Of a DNA stretch of 64,000 nucleotides, positions 53,590-63,712 are shown in pieces. This stretch comes from an uncultured Kushneria sp. (GTDB lineage Bacteria > Pseudomonadota > Gammaproteobacteria > Pseudomonadales > Halomonadaceae), in NCBI RefSeq assembly GCF_947497025.1, contig NZ_CANMFC010000003.1, positions 1-64,000 of the forward strand, written 5' to 3'. Made by a program: the position numbers and the translations under genes. How positions within the stretch are numbered: position 1 is the first letter of the stretch; each line of letters begins with the position of its first letter. The notes below the pieces were generated by a model. It saw only the letters and a list, made by a program, of their open reading frames with translations. It searched no databases and was not told the DNA's origin.

Positions 53590-53844
53590 TCAATGCACCA
53601 GCCAATCCTGTTCTGGCCGAATAATGCTTGGCGCCGGCGCGGCGCCATACTTTTCGTAGTATGCCTGTCGCTGCCGCCATTCTGCACGCTGAAGGCGATG
53701 TTTGAGTTGAACAAATCCTTCCTGACGATCATATTCGCTGTCATCGATCATCACGACGGAAGCCCGCTCCGGAGACGAGGCAAGTTCTGCATGGCTGCTT
53801 TGCGACGTATCGGCAGATGTCGAACCACGTTTGAAAAATTTCAT
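53590..53844 (-). CDS. Small hydrophilic protein, unknown function
   Basis: 84 residues from the ATG at 53844, with a strong GGAGGGAG ribosome site. Residues MKFFKRGSTSADTSQSS begin a polar N-terminus. A charged helix follows (EGFVQLKHRLQRAEWRQRQA, YYEKYGAAPAP). No membrane segment or cysteine pair is visible and no family is recognised. It lies upstream of the RcnB-like gene on the same strand, separated by about 180 bases. Confidence 0.65.
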   Translation of the reverse strand: MKFFKRGSTSADTSQSSHAELASSPERASVVMIDDSEYDRQEGFVQLKHRLQRAEWRQRQAYYEKYGAAPAPSIIRPEQDWLVH

Positions 53845-54103
53845 GAGGCTCCCTCCCTTGAACTGTAACAGCAGTGTTTCTTTTTTCATCTGCACAGTAT
53901 CGATATCGGCCTGATCCCTGGCTGTGCCGTTACGTTATGTGACAGTATAGATGGTTGAATCAGCAAAATTCACGCTTTTGCATCAACCCTTCTGACCGGA
54001 CTCTCCATGAGCACTGATGCTCACCTGCCTGTCTGCTGGATTCTACTGTCATCACGGCCTTGAGCCGAGCCCGAAGTCTCAAGCCTCAAACGCCTTGACG
54101 ACT

Positions 54104-55279
54104 CTACTCTGTCATTGTTTCTCCCAGGGTCTGCATGAAACGTTGACCTCTGGTGAGCTGCTCAAGCGAGATGAATTCATCGGCCCGATGGGCCTGCTCA
54201 ATGCTGCCGGGGCCACAGATGACGGCCTGCAGGCCGGCCTGCTGGAACTGTCCGGCTTCAGTGGCATAAGCAACGGCCTGACCCTCTTCGCACACGCCAA
54301 GGCGCTTGAGCAGTGCCATGGGCTGATCGTTATCACGGTTTTCAAGGCCGGGCACGGTCCGGGTCAGCGTGGTGGTCTCGATGGCAAAGTCGGCATTGAT
54401 GGCCTTGAGCGTCCTTTCAAGTTCGTCGCTGTATTCGCGAAAGCGAGCGTAGACAGCCTCGAACCCCTCCTCGGGCAAGTGGCGAATTTCCCAGTCAAAC
54501 TCGCAGTGCTGCGCCATGATGTTGATGGCGTTGCCGCCGTGAATGGTGCCGACATGAAGGCTTGAGTGGGGCACATTAAAGGCGTCATTGAGATGCTCGT
54601 CTTCGGCAAGCTCGCTCATGATGTCCTCGATGCGGCTGACAAGACGTGCCGCCACATGAATGGCCGAGATGCCCTGGTTGACCTGACTGGAATGAGACGG
54701 GACGCCATGGACCACCGTTTTGAGCGTCGTGATGCCCTTTTGTAGAATGACCGGTGCCATCAGGGTGGGCTCGCCCACAATGACGGCGGAGGGGGAGGGG
54801 TGGTGCCTGACCAGATGCTCGATCATGCGGGGGGCACCCAGACAGCCAATCTCCTCGTCGTAGGAAAATGCCAGCCAGATGGGGCGTTTCAGGTCGCGCC
54901 GGGACCAGTCCGGCACGCCTGACAGTGCACAGGCCAGAAAGCCTTTCATGTCACAGCTGCCCCGGCCATAGAGGTGCCCGTCCCGCTCGATCAGGGTGAA
55001 GGGGTCGCTCTGCCAGTTCTGGCCCTCGACAGGGACAACATCGGTATGGCCGGACAATACGACGCCACCGGCGACATCAGGACCGATACGGGCCAGCAGG
55101 TTGAAGCGCTCGCCGTCATCGCTGGGAATACGCTCATGACTGACGCCATAAGCATCGAGATACTGTTCGACCCACTCGATCAGGGCCAGATTGGACTGTC
55201 GGGACAGCACGTTGAAGCCAACGAGCGTGGCCAGAATGTCCCGGGCAGTGGTGGGCAGTGAAGCAGGTGTGGTTGTCAT
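54104..55279 (-). CDS. argE: Acetylornithine deacetylase
   Basis: 391 residues from the ATG at 55279. A frame to 55324 adds an unconserved leader. Metal and catalytic motifs of the M20/ArgE family are intact: VVLSGHTDVVPVEGQ, YGRGSCDMKGFLACAL, FSYDEEIGCLGAPRM, VIVGEPTLMAPVILQKG and HSSQVNQGISAIH. Near the C-terminus, ICGPGSIEQAHRADEF has the last His. It removes acetyl from N-acetylornithine in arginine synthesis. It stands alone. Related succinyl-diaminopimelate enzymes are less similar in these motifs. Confidence 0.9.
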   Translation of the reverse strand: MTTTPASLPTTARDILATLVGFNVLSRQSNLALIEWVEQYLDAYGVSHERIPSDDGERFNLLARIGPDVAGGVVLSGHTDVVPVEGQNWQSDPFTLIERDGHLYGRGSCDMKGFLACALSGVPDWSRRDLKRPIWLAFSYDEEIGCLGAPRMIEHLVRHHPSPSAVIVGEPTLMAPVILQKGITTLKTVVHGVPSHSSQVNQGISAIHVAARLVSRIEDIMSELAEDEHLNDAFNVPHSSLHVGTIHGGNAINIMAQHCEFDWEIRHLPEEGFEAVYARFREYSDELERTLKAINADFAIETTTLTRTVPGLENRDNDQPMALLKRLGVCEEGQAVAYATEAGQFQQAGLQAVICGPGSIEQAHRADEFISLEQLTRGQRFMQTLGETMTE

Positions 55280-55558
55280 GGCGTTCTCGGCATCTTGTAC
55301 AAAAAAGGGGTACCTGCCGGACATCAGGGAGGCAGGTCATGACAGGAAGTGTAACGCAGCCCTGGCGACATGAAAGTTCACCTTGTGCGGGGAACTTCTG
55401 TCGACTTTTGTGCGTGATTTTTCTGATATGATCAAACCCGCTTCAGCCGGCCCTCATTTTGCGTGATCCGCGAATGCCGGTGTTCAGGTCGCGTGATCCG
55501 CGATCAGATTGACTCTGTATGTGCCACGTCAACTGCTTTTTCGATAGCGACCTTTCCC

Positions 55559-56878
55559 ATGAACAATGCCAATTCAAACGGACCATCGACGTCCGTGACG
55601 CGTCCGTTGGGCGCCCGCGATATCAAGACATTGGGGCTTTCCGCACTGGGTGGTGCGCTTGAGTTCTACGATTTCGTGATCTTTGTTTTCTTTGCAAGCG
55701 TGGTCGGTCAGCTCTTCTTTCCGCCCGACATGCCTGAATGGCTGCGTCTGGTACAGACCTTCGGCATCTTCGCCGCCGGCTATATCGCTCGTCCCATTGG
55801 TGGCGTCATCATGGCGCACTTCGGTGACCGGCTGGGCCGCAAGAAGATGTTCATGCTTTCCATCATGCTCATGGCCCTGCCGACCCTGCTCATGGGCCTT
55901 TTGCCTACTTATGCCACGATCGGCTATCTGGCGCCGATTCTGCTGCTGGCCATGCGCATGCTGCAGGGCGCGGCCATCGGCGGCGAGGCGCCCGGCGCCT
56001 GGGTGTTCGTGACCGAGCATGTGCCGGCCCGCCACACGGCCTTTGCGACCAGCACCCTGTCGGCGGGGCTGGTCGCCGGCATTTTGCTGGGTTCGCTGAT
56101 GGCCACCGGGCTGAACTACGTCATGAGCGAGGAAACCCTGTACAACTGGGGCTGGCGAGTGCCCTTTCTGGTCGGCGGCGTGCTGGGCTTCGTGACGCTT
56201 TATCTGCGTCGCTATCTGCATGAGACACCGGTGTTTACCGAGATGCAGGAGAACAAGACCCTCTCCGAGGAGCTGCCCATGCGTACCCTGCTGCGTGACT
56301 ACCTGCCGGGTGTGGCCATCTCCATGATTGCCACCTGGCTTCTGACGGCAGCGGTGGTGGTCACGATTCTGATGACGCCAACGCTTCTGCAAAGCTTTGC
56401 CGGCATCGATCGCGGCCTGACGCTGCAGGCCAACTGCGTGGCAATCGTCTGTTTGATCATCGGTTGTCTGAGCGCCGGTGCGCTGGCGGACCGCATTGGC
56501 GATGGTATCGTGCTGGCGATCTCCTGCGCCGGACTCGGCATCACGTACTTCTATTTCTTCTGGCTGATGCACCACGACGTGAGCCTGCTGTTTCCGCTCT
56601 ACGCGCTGGTGGGCTTTTTCGGCGGGCTGACCGGGATCGTGCCGGCCATTGCGGTCAAGTCGTTTCCGGCGGCCATTCGTTTTACGGGACTTTCGTTTTC
56701 CTACAACGTGGCCTATGCCATTGCCGGTGGCCTGACGCCGATGATCGTGACCACGTCGATTAAAACCCTGCCGATGTCGCCGGCCTGGTATGTCGCCGGT
56801 GTCATGAGCGTGGGCGTGGTCATGGGGATCATGCTGGCCAGACGTCATTATCACTACCGCGCCCAGCCGGCGCACTGA
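55559..56878 (+). CDS. MFS transporter, metabolite:H+ symporter (MHS) family
   Basis: 439 residues from the ATG at 55559. The frame from 55463 is unconserved before it. About 12 spans are visible. The family blocks are GGALEFYDFVIFVFFASVVG, GYIARPIGGVIMAHFGDRLG with the loop motif GDRLGRKK, and MRMLQGAAIGGEAPGAWVFV. These point to the MHS group, which imports organic acids or osmolytes such as citrate, proline or betaine. No regulator or catabolic gene is alongside, so the substrate is open. It ends before a terminator. Confidence 0.88.
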   Translation: MNNANSNGPSTSVTRPLGARDIKTLGLSALGGALEFYDFVIFVFFASVVGQLFFPPDMPEWLRLVQTFGIFAAGYIARPIGGVIMAHFGDRLGRKKMFMLSIMLMALPTLLMGLLPTYATIGYLAPILLLAMRMLQGAAIGGEAPGAWVFVTEHVPARHTAFATSTLSAGLVAGILLGSLMATGLNYVMSEETLYNWGWRVPFLVGGVLGFVTLYLRRYLHETPVFTEMQENKTLSEELPMRTLLRDYLPGVAISMIATWLLTAAVVVTILMTPTLLQSFAGIDRGLTLQANCVAIVCLIIGCLSAGALADRIGDGIVLAISCAGLGITYFYFFWLMHHDVSLLFPLYALVGFFGGLTGIVPAIAVKSFPAAIRFTGLSFSYNVAYAIAGGLTPMIVTTSIKTLPMSPAWYVAGVMSVGVVMGIMLARRHYHYRAQPAH

Positions 56879-56905
56879 GACGGCCTTTCCTGTCAGACGC
56901 TTATC

Positions 56906-56936
56906 AGCCAGGCTCATGGGAGCCTGGCTTTTTTAT
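56906..56936 (+). terminator. Rho-independent terminator after the MHS transporter
   Basis: AGCCAGGCT at 56906-56914 pairs with AGCCTGGCT at 56921-56929 over a six-base loop, followed by six T. Confidence 0.9.
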
Positions 56937-57013
56937 GGCCGTTCAGGGGCATCTGCTCCGGGCCATGGTGTTATAAACAGGGTGTCATGGACCATTCTTT
57001 CAGGGAGAAACCG

Positions 57014-57817
57014 ATGGAGATCAGCCTCAAGGGCAAAACGGCACTGGTGACCGGCGCCAACCGCGGGATTGGCGCACATATGGCCGAGGCGCTCGCCCGT
57101 GCCGGTGCCAACGTGGCCTTTCATACGCGCAAGCCTCGTGACGAGGTCAATGACACTGCCAAGCGTCTGGCCAGTGAGTGCGGCGTCAAAACCGGCGTGG
57201 TGGTCGCCGATCTGGGCGACCCGCAGGCCATCGATGACATGTTCGAGCAGTTTGATGGCCAGTTCGACCGGATCGATATCCTGATCAACAACGCCGGCTT
57301 TGAAAACGCCCACGCGCTGGAAGACATGCCGCGCGAGGACTGGCAGGCCCTGATGAACGTCAATCTCAATGCGCCGTTCTATTGCTCGCAGCACGCGGCA
57401 CGACGCATGAAAACGGCCGGGCAGGGCGGTGTCATCATCAATGTCCAGTCCATTCATGATGAAGTGGTCAGAAAGGGCGTGGCGCACTACAGCGTGGCCA
57501 AGGCCGGTCTCAAGACCCTGACACGTGCTGCCGCCGTGGAGTGGGGCGAGTACGGTGTTCGCGTGGTCGGACTGTCGCCGGGTGCCATCAGCACCGATAT
57601 CAACCAGGAAGACAACGAGCGGCTTGGCATCGACAACATGAACCGCTGGATACCGCTGGGCTTTATTGGCGAGACAAGGGATGTGGCCGGCGTCACGGTC
57701 TTTCTGTGCTCGGAGCAGGCGCGTTATATCACCGGCACCACGCTTTATGTCGATGGCGCCTTCATGCACAACGTCATGCGCTACGACATGCGCCCGGACC
57801 ATGACCTGGGCGTCTAG
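57014..57817 (+). CDS. Short-chain dehydrogenase/reductase (SDR)
   Basis: 267 residues from the ATG at 57014 with AGGGAGA upstream. TALVTGANRGIGAHMAEALA is the cofactor loop, and FHTRK just after the second strand hints at NADP. ILINNAGFENA is the NNAG motif. The catalytic Ser is in INVQSIHDEV, with Tyr and Lys in HYSVAKAGLKTLT. GLSPGAISTDIN and YITGTTLYVDGAFM close the fold. It resembles glucose 1-dehydrogenase-type oxidoreductases, but the substrate is uncertain. It is probably transcribed alone. Confidence 0.88.
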   Translation: MEISLKGKTALVTGANRGIGAHMAEALARAGANVAFHTRKPRDEVNDTAKRLASECGVKTGVVVADLGDPQAIDDMFEQFDGQFDRIDILINNAGFENAHALEDMPREDWQALMNVNLNAPFYCSQHAARRMKTAGQGGVIINVQSIHDEVVRKGVAHYSVAKAGLKTLTRAAAVEWGEYGVRVVGLSPGAISTDINQEDNERLGIDNMNRWIPLGFIGETRDVAGVTVFLCSEQARYITGTTLYVDGAFMHNVMRYDMRPDHDLGV

Positions 57818-57943
57818 CCCGGGGTCGATCCTTGACACGCGAAGCGCACGACATTCTCGCGCCATGACGTGAAGGCTTCGCAGCTCCCGGCGGTACAGGT
57901 AGGATAGTCAGCCCCCTCCGACTGCTGTGCCACCGGGAGCGTG

Positions 57944-60900
57944 ATGTTTACCGTCCTTCATGCCAACCATCTCGAAGATCTGCGCGATCTGGCCACAGCG
58001 CTGTCCGAGCGCGATCCGTTGGCGCCCCTTGAAAATGAAACCTTTCTGGTGCAGTCCAACGGCATGGCGCAGTGGCTGCAGCTGTGCCTGGCTCAGCACC
58101 ATGGTGTGGCGGCCTCGCTGGATTTTCCCCTGCCTTCGAGCTTTGTCTGGCGGGCCTATCGTGCCGTGCTGGGCGATGACATTCCCAAACGCTCGCCCTT
58201 TGACAAGGGGCCGATGACCTGGCGGCTCATGCGTCTGTTGCCGCGACTGCTGCGCCAAAGCGAGTTTGCGCCGCTGGCCCATTATCTCGATGACGAAATG
58301 TCCGGCCCGGAGCAGCCCGATGGTGTGGCGCCCTGTGGCGAGCGCAAGAGCTATCAGCTGGCTTCCCGGCTGGCGGATCTCTTTGACCAGTATCTGGTCT
58401 ATCGGCCCGACTGGATGGCGGCCTGGGCACGGGGAGAAACGGCGCCTGCCGATATCGCGCCGGTGGATCACTGGCAGCCGGTGCTCTGGCGCGCGTTATT
58501 GGAAGACGCCTCCGGTCAGGCGCAGCGTCACCATCGTGCAGCGCTGCATGATCGTTTTCTGACCGAGGCCCGCGCTCTTGAATCGGTGCCGAAAGGGCTG
58601 CCGCGGCGGCTGTTTGTCTTTGGTATTTCGGCGCTGCCGTTTCAGCTGCTTGAAGCCCTGCATGCCCTGTCCGGCGTGATGGATGTGGTGTTGATGGTGG
58701 CCAACCCGTGTCGCTTTTACTGGGGGGATATCGTGGCGGACCGTGAGGCGCTGCGGGCCCGCCTCAAGCGCGACAGTCATCGTCAGCGTCATCAAAAGGC
58801 GCCCACGCTTGAAGGGCTGGACGTTGAGACGCTGCATCTCAGTGCCAACCCGCTGCTGGCCGGCTGGGGCGCGCAGGGGCGCGATTTCATCGAAGCACTC
58901 TATGACTTCGAGGCCGACAACGCCTTTGACATGGAGCACGACATCTTTCGTGACCCGCAGCCGGAAGCGGGCGCCAGCCTGTTGCATCAGCTTCAACAGG
59001 AGGTGCTGGATCTGGTGCACCCGGCAAGGCGGGCCGAAGAGGAGGGCGGCAAGCGCCACATCAAGGCGGATGATCGCTCACTGGCCTTTACCCGGGCCCA
59101 TTCACCGCTGCGCGAGGTAGAGATCCTGCATGACCAGATGCTGGATGCCTTTGACCGCGATCCGAGTCTGCGCCCGCGGGACATGGTCGTACTGGTGCCT
59201 GATATTGAACGCTACGCCCCACTGATCGATGCCGTGTTCGGGCAAATTCCCCGCGACGATGCCCGCTACATTCCCTATACGGTATCCGATCGCATTGCTT
59301 CGGGGGCGAGCCCCTTGATGAGTGCGGCGCTGTCGCTGCTGGAGCTGCCCGAGCGGCGTCTGGGCGTTAGCGAGGTGCTTGACTGGCTGGAAGTGCCGGC
59401 CTTTCGTCGGCGCTTTGGCATCGAGGAGGAGGAGCTCGAAAAGCTGTCGCACTGGCTGGCCGGCAGCGGCGTTCGCTGGGGGCTTGATGGCGAGCATCGC
59501 GACACGCTGGACCTGCCCGGGCTTGCCGAAAACACCTGGCAGTTCGGGCTGGATCGGATGCTACTGGGGTTTGCCATCGGTGAGGGCAGCTTTGATGGTA
59601 TTCAGGCCTACGACGAAATTGGCGGGCTGGAGGCGGATCTGGCCGGCCGTCTGGCCGAGCTGATGACCCGCCTGCGGCACTGGTATCAGTATCTGAATAC
59701 CCCGGCCGTGGTCGATGATTGGGTCGCGCGCCTGGAGGCGATGCTGAGTGCGCTGTTTGCCCCCGTCGAGCAGAGTGATTTCGATATTCTTGAGCGCCTT
59801 TCCAAAGCGGCCCGCACCCTGGCCGAGGAAGGCGAGTGTGCCGACTTTGGCGAGAGGCTGCCGCTGTCGGTATTTCGCGAGGCACTGACCGATCGGCTGG
59901 ATGAGGGGGGGCTGGCCCAGCGCTTTCTGGCCGGGCGGGTCAACTTCGCAACGCTGATGCCCATGCGCGCCATTCCGTTTCGCCATACCTGGCTTTTGGG
60001 CATGAACGACGGCGACTACCCGCGGGTACGACTGCCGCAGGACTTTGACCTGATGGCCACGCGCCATCGCAGTGGTGACCGCTCGCGCCGCGATGATGAC
60101 CGCTATCTGATGCTCGAGGCGATGCTGGCCAGTCGCGAGGCGCTGATAATCTCCTGGGTCGGGCGGGACCAGCGCGACAACAGCGAACGCGCGCCTTCGA
60201 TTCTGATCAGCGAACTGCTTGATACCCTGTCGATGGGCTGGCAGGCAGGAGACGATGACACCGAGGCCGCGCTATTCGAGCGCCTGATCACCACCCATCC
60301 GTTACAACCCTTTGCACGAGCCTATTTTACGCGGGGGCAGGCATCAGGCCCTTCCGAGCGACTCTTTACCTTCGAGCGCAGCTGGGAAAGCGTCCATCAT
60401 CCTTCGTCTCCGTCTGACGTCGAGCCGCTGGGAGCAGCCTCTCCGCCGCAGGAGGCTGCCAGCCTCGATGATCTGGAGCGACTGTTGAGACGCCCATGGT
60501 CGATCTGTACGGCCGGGCGTCTGGGGATTCATTTTCATCCTGTCGCCGTGCAGGAAGAGGACGCCGAGCCCTTTGCCATGGACGGGCTTGAGCGTTTTGC
60601 CTTTAAAAGACATCTTTTGGAAGGCGCCTGTCGCGAGCGCGACTTAAGCGAGATGGCAGACGAGGCGCGCCGCAAGGGCATGCTGCCGGCGCTGGGGTTT
60701 GGTGAGCGACTGGCAGAAGATCTGATCAAGCCTTTGAGACAGCAGCTCGGTCAGTGGCAGGAGCTGACGGACGGCCTGACACCGGTCGAGGCCATGCGGG
60801 TCGAAATCGTCAAGGAGGGCGGCATGGTCGTGCTGTCGGATCGCATCGATGGGCTATGGCGTGGTGAGGACGGTGTGCTTTATCGCTGTGTGCTGGCCCC

Positions 60901-61450
60901 GGCCCACTTTGGGCACCTGCGCCGCGATCGCAGCGGGCGGCTGACGCAGTACGGCAAGCCGCATCGACTGATTCGCGCCTGGCTTGAGCAACTGGCGCTC
61001 GCCGCCATGGACGAGCATGTGATGGTCACGGTGTTGTTCGAGGATCGTGAACTCACGCTGCCGGCAATCTCGGCCGATGAGGCGCGTGCCACGCTCTCGT
61101 CACTGTGTCAGCAGTGGCGAGAAGCCGCTGATGCACCGCTGCCCACGGCACTGGAGCCAGCCATGGAGTACTTTGCCGGCTGGCCCCGACAGGTGGACGA
61201 CACGCAGGAGAGCGATTATCGAGAGGCGGGCCTTTCCCGGGCACGGGCCTGCTATGAAGAGGCTCGCTTCAACGGGCCGGCGCCGCTGCGCGAGCGGGAA
61301 CCCATGATGGGCGAGCTGTGGCCTACCCTTGAGGCGCTTTGCAGTGCCGGGTTCGAGCCTGCTACCCGGACGCTGTATGCACCGTTTATGGCGATGATGA
61401 CAACGCTGGTGGAGGGTGGTACCAGCGCTGCCAGCGAGCCGGCGGCTTAA
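57944..61450 (+). CDS. recC: Exodeoxyribonuclease V gamma subunit
   Basis: 1168 residues from the ATG at 57944, one codon after a GTG, with GGGAG upstream. E. coli RecC is 1122. [40 protein letters not shown] and [20 protein letters not shown] are RecC blocks. [20 protein letters not shown] lies in the C-terminal nuclease-like domain, where catalytic residues are naturally lost. RecC scans for Chi and supports the RecB and RecD motors. recB and recD normally follow directly, but here the next gene is a minus-strand DUF1348 protein. Confidence 0.93.
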   Translation: MFTVLHANHLEDLRDLATALSERDPLAPLENETFLVQSNGMAQWLQLCLAQHHGVAASLDFPLPSSFVWRAYRAVLGDDIPKRSPFDKGPMTWRLMRLLPRLLRQSEFAPLAHYLDDEMSGPEQPDGVAPCGERKSYQLASRLADLFDQYLVYRPDWMAAWARGETAPADIAPVDHWQPVLWRALLEDASGQAQRHHRAALHDRFLTEARALESVPKGLPRRLFVFGISALPFQLLEALHALSGVMDVVLMVANPCRFYWGDIVADREALRARLKRDSHRQRHQKAPTLEGLDVETLHLSANPLLAGWGAQGRDFIEALYDFEADNAFDMEHDIFRDPQPEAGASLLHQLQQEVLDLVHPARRAEEEGGKRHIKADDRSLAFTRAHSPLREVEILHDQMLDAFDRDPSLRPRDMVVLVPDIERYAPLIDAVFGQIPRDDARYIPYTVSDRIASGASPLMSAALSLLELPERRLGVSEVLDWLEVPAFRRRFGIEEEELEKLSHWLAGSGVRWGLDGEHRDTLDLPGLAENTWQFGLDRMLLGFAIGEGSFDGIQAYDEIGGLEADLAGRLAELMTRLRHWYQYLNTPAVVDDWVARLEAMLSALFAPVEQSDFDILERLSKAARTLAEEGECADFGERLPLSVFREALTDRLDEGGLAQRFLAGRVNFATLMPMRAIPFRHTWLLGMNDGDYPRVRLPQDFDLMATRHRSGDRSRRDDDRYLMLEAMLASREALIISWVGRDQRDNSERAPSILISELLDTLSMGWQAGDDDTEAALFERLITTHPLQPFARAYFTRGQASGPSERLFTFERSWESVHHPSSPSDVEPLGAASPPQEAASLDDLERLLRRPWSICTAGRLGIHFHPVAVQEEDAEPFAMDGLERFAFKRHLLEGACRERDLSEMADEARRKGMLPALGFGERLAEDLIKPLRQQLGQWQELTDGLTPVEAMRVEIVKEGGMVVLSDRIDGLWRGEDGVLYRCVLAPAHFGHLRRDRSGRLTQYGKPHRLIRAWLEQLALAAMDEHVMVTVLFEDRELTLPAISADEARATLSSLCQQWREAADAPLPTALEPAMEYFAGWPRQVDDTQESDYREAGLSRARACYEEARFNGPAPLREREPMMGELWPTLEALCSAGFEPATRTLYAPFMAMMTTLVEGGTSAASEPAA

Positions 61451-61917
61451 AGCCCCAGCTGGTTGAGCCCGGGATGATCCTGCGGGCGCGGTCCGGGGGC
61501 GGGCCAGCGGAAACGGCGCTCGCCGTCCTCGATGGGCATCTCGTTGATGCTGGCTTCGCGGCGTACCATCAGCCCGTGTTCATTGAATTCCCACATCTCG
61601 TTGCCGTAGGCGCGATACCACTGATCCGAGCGGTCGCGCCACTCGTACTGAAAGCGCACGCCGATGGTGTTGTCCGTCCAGGCCCAGAGCTCCTTGCACA
61701 GGCGATAGTCGTTTTCGCGCTGCCACTTGCGGCGCAAGAATTCGATGATGGCCTCACGGCCCTGAAAGAATTCGGTGCGGTTACGCCAGCGTGAATCCTC
61801 GCTGTAGGCGCCAGCGACTTTTTCGGGCTGGCGGGTATTCCAGGCATCTTCGGCGGCCCGAACCTTCTGGCGGGCGCTGTCCATGTCAAAGGGGGGAAGC
61901 GGCGGACGGCTTTCCAT
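61447..61917 (-). CDS. DUF1348 (NTF2-like fold) protein
   Basis: 156 residues. The NTF2/SnoaL-like core is visible: [60 protein letters not shown] and [20 protein letters not shown]. This matches DUF1348 proteins (PF07080), widespread small cone-shaped folds of unknown catalytic role. The stop lies four bases inside the end of recC on the other strand, so the pair converges tightly. Whether it affects recC transcripts is not known. Confidence 0.8.
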   Translation of the reverse strand: MESRPPLPPFDMDSARQKVRAAEDAWNTRQPEKVAGAYSEDSRWRNRTEFFQGREAIIEFLRRKWQRENDYRLCKELWAWTDNTIGVRFQYEWRDRSDQWYRAYGNEMWEFNEHGLMVRREASINEMPIEDGERRFRWPAPGPRPQDHPGLNQLGL

Positions 61918-62058
61918 GCAGGCACTCCATCACATGAAAGGGAAAAGGCCTCTCAGGCTAGCATGTTCATCAAGGCATCGTCTGACGCGGCGGGGTGATC
62001 ATGAGGCTGCTATCCTTGTGGACATTATTCCCCTTTTCTCCTCTCGGAGTCTCCCGGC

Positions 62059-63078
62059 ATGCGTCATCTTGATCTTCAGGTCATTCAGCAGGCTCGTGAA
62101 TGGGCCAGCACCCATTCCACGCTCTGGCTGTGTACCGTTTTGGGCACCTACGGTTCCTCACCCCGTGCGCCCGGCTCGATGCTGGTGGCCACCCACGAAG
62201 GCGAGCATGTTGGCTCGCTGTCCGGTGGCTGCGTCGAAGAAGCCTTTATCGAAAGCCTGCAGGATGGTGCTTTTTCACAACCGGCTACCATCGTGCGCTA
62301 CGGCGAAAGTCAGGAAGAGAGCCAGCGGCTTCAACTGCCCTGCGGCGGCGTGCTGGAAGTGCTCATCGAGCGTCTTGAGGTCACCGATGAACTGAAGGTA
62401 CACCTTGAAGTGCTGGAGGCCACGCTTTTGGGCCGCAAGCGCCTGATTCGCCGGGTAGACCCGCAAACCGGACGCTACCGGGTCGTACTCGATGAGTCAC
62501 CCAACGGGCCGAGTGTTTCCCGCGATGAACAAGGGCTGGTGCAGATTCGCGTCGGGCCAGCCCTGCGTCTGATTTTGGCCGGCATTTCGCCGGTGGCTGG
62601 TTTCTGCGCCCAGTTTGCCCGCGCGTTGGGCTATGAGGTGATCGTCTGTGATCCGCGTGACGACGTGCGACGTGATTTCATCGCCGCCGGTCACGCTGAG
62701 GGCGTTGAAGTGCAGGCCGTGCTGCCGGCCCTGTTCATTGCCTCGGGCGCCTGTCACGAGGCCACGGCGGTCGTGGCCCTGACCCATGACCCGCGCATCG
62801 ATGACCCGGCCATGGTCGAGGCGGTCAAAACGCCGGCGTTTTATATCGGCGTGATGGGGTCCCGGAGAACCTCGCAAAAGCGCGCCGAGCGGCTCAAGCG
62901 TTCCGGTGGGCTGGATGATGATCAGATCGCACGTCTTCACATGCCGATCGGTATGGATCTTGGCAGCAAGGCACCGGCTGAAATCGCCCTGTCCGTGGTC
63001 GCTGATGTCATGCGCGTGTTCAACGGCAAGGCGGGCGAGACGCATATCGCCGCCGCACCGGTTGCCACTGCGGTCTGA
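62059..63078 (+). CDS. XdhC/CoxI family protein
   Basis: 339 residues. LWLCTVLGTYGSSPRAPGSM and SGGCVEEAFIESLQ carry the XdhC N-terminal cysteine-containing motif. LRLILAGISPVAGFCAQFAR with VIVCDPRDDVRR forms the C-terminal Rossmann domain, followed by GVMGSRRTSQKRAERLK and HMPIGMDLGSKAPAEIALS. XdhC delivers and sulphurates the molybdenum cofactor for xanthine dehydrogenase-type enzymes. No such enzyme is in this window, but the MocA gene overlaps its stop. Confidence 0.9.
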   Translation: MRHLDLQVIQQAREWASTHSTLWLCTVLGTYGSSPRAPGSMLVATHEGEHVGSLSGGCVEEAFIESLQDGAFSQPATIVRYGESQEESQRLQLPCGGVLEVLIERLEVTDELKVHLEVLEATLLGRKRLIRRVDPQTGRYRVVLDESPNGPSVSRDEQGLVQIRVGPALRLILAGISPVAGFCAQFARALGYEVIVCDPRDDVRRDFIAAGHAEGVEVQAVLPALFIASGACHEATAVVALTHDPRIDDPAMVEAVKTPAFYIGVMGSRRTSQKRAERLKRSGGLDDDQIARLHMPIGMDLGSKAPAEIALSVVADVMRVFNGKAGETHIAAAPVATAV

Positions 63079-63701
63079 TGGCACCCTCTCGACACAACCC
63101 CTCACAGGACGCGCCCGACGTGTTGGGCCTGATTCTGGCCGCGGGTCACAGCCGCCGCTTTGGCAGCGACAAGCGTCTGGCGGCGCTTGGCGGGCAGACG
63201 CTGCTGGCCGCCACGACAGCGAGGCTGGCACCGCATGTATCGTCCATTGTCGTCATGTTGCGTCATGGCGAACACGCCAAAGCCTTCGGGTTGCCGGAAG
63301 AAACACACATTCTGCAGGCGCCTTCGTCACCCATCGGCATGGGGACAAGTCTGGCTGCCGCGGTTTCCGCACTGCTGGCCTCGTCTGATTCCCGCCATCA
63401 ACGGTGCGAGGCGCTGGCGCTCATGCTGGGGGATATGCCCGCGGTGCGTGCCGAGACCCTTCAGGCACTAGCAGAGCAGGCCCGCCACGACATGATTGTA
63501 CGGCCGTATCATCAGGGCCGCGCAGGCCACCCAGTGATCTTTGGACGGGCGTACTGGCCGGCGCTGACCGAGCTTGAGGGTGATGAGGGGGCTCGGGAAC
63601 TGTTGAGGCGGTATCCGTCGCATGTCGTGATGCTGGACGTGAACGACCCGGGTATCCTCACCGATATCGATACGCCCGATGACCTGCCTTCCCTTCAATG
63701 A
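63078..63701 (+). CDS. mocA: Molybdenum cofactor cytidylyltransferase-like NTP transferase
   Basis: 207 residues. GLILAAGHSRRFGSDKRLAA is the nucleotide-binding loop of MobA/MocA enzymes. PIGMGTSLAAAVSALL, ALALMLGDMPAVRAETLQAL and GRAGHPVIFGRAYWPALTEL follow the family. It probably transfers CMP to molybdopterin to form the dinucleotide cofactor needed by xanthine-oxidase-family enzymes. The ATG overlaps the XdhC stop (TGATG), so the two are coupled in one cofactor operon. Confidence 0.88.
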   Translation: MAPSRHNPSQDAPDVLGLILAAGHSRRFGSDKRLAALGGQTLLAATTARLAPHVSSIVVMLRHGEHAKAFGLPEETHILQAPSSPIGMGTSLAAAVSALLASSDSRHQRCEALALMLGDMPAVRAETLQALAEQARHDMIVRPYHQGRAGHPVIFGRAYWPALTELEGDEGARELLRRYPSHVVMLDVNDPGILTDIDTPDDLPSLQ

Positions 63702-63712
63702 TTTGAGATCCC

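Noticed and set aside
55574-56917. A 447-codon open frame on the minus strand.
   Set aside because: It is antisense to the MHS transporter and very rich in His, Gln and Arg, as expected from the reverse of membrane-protein codons.
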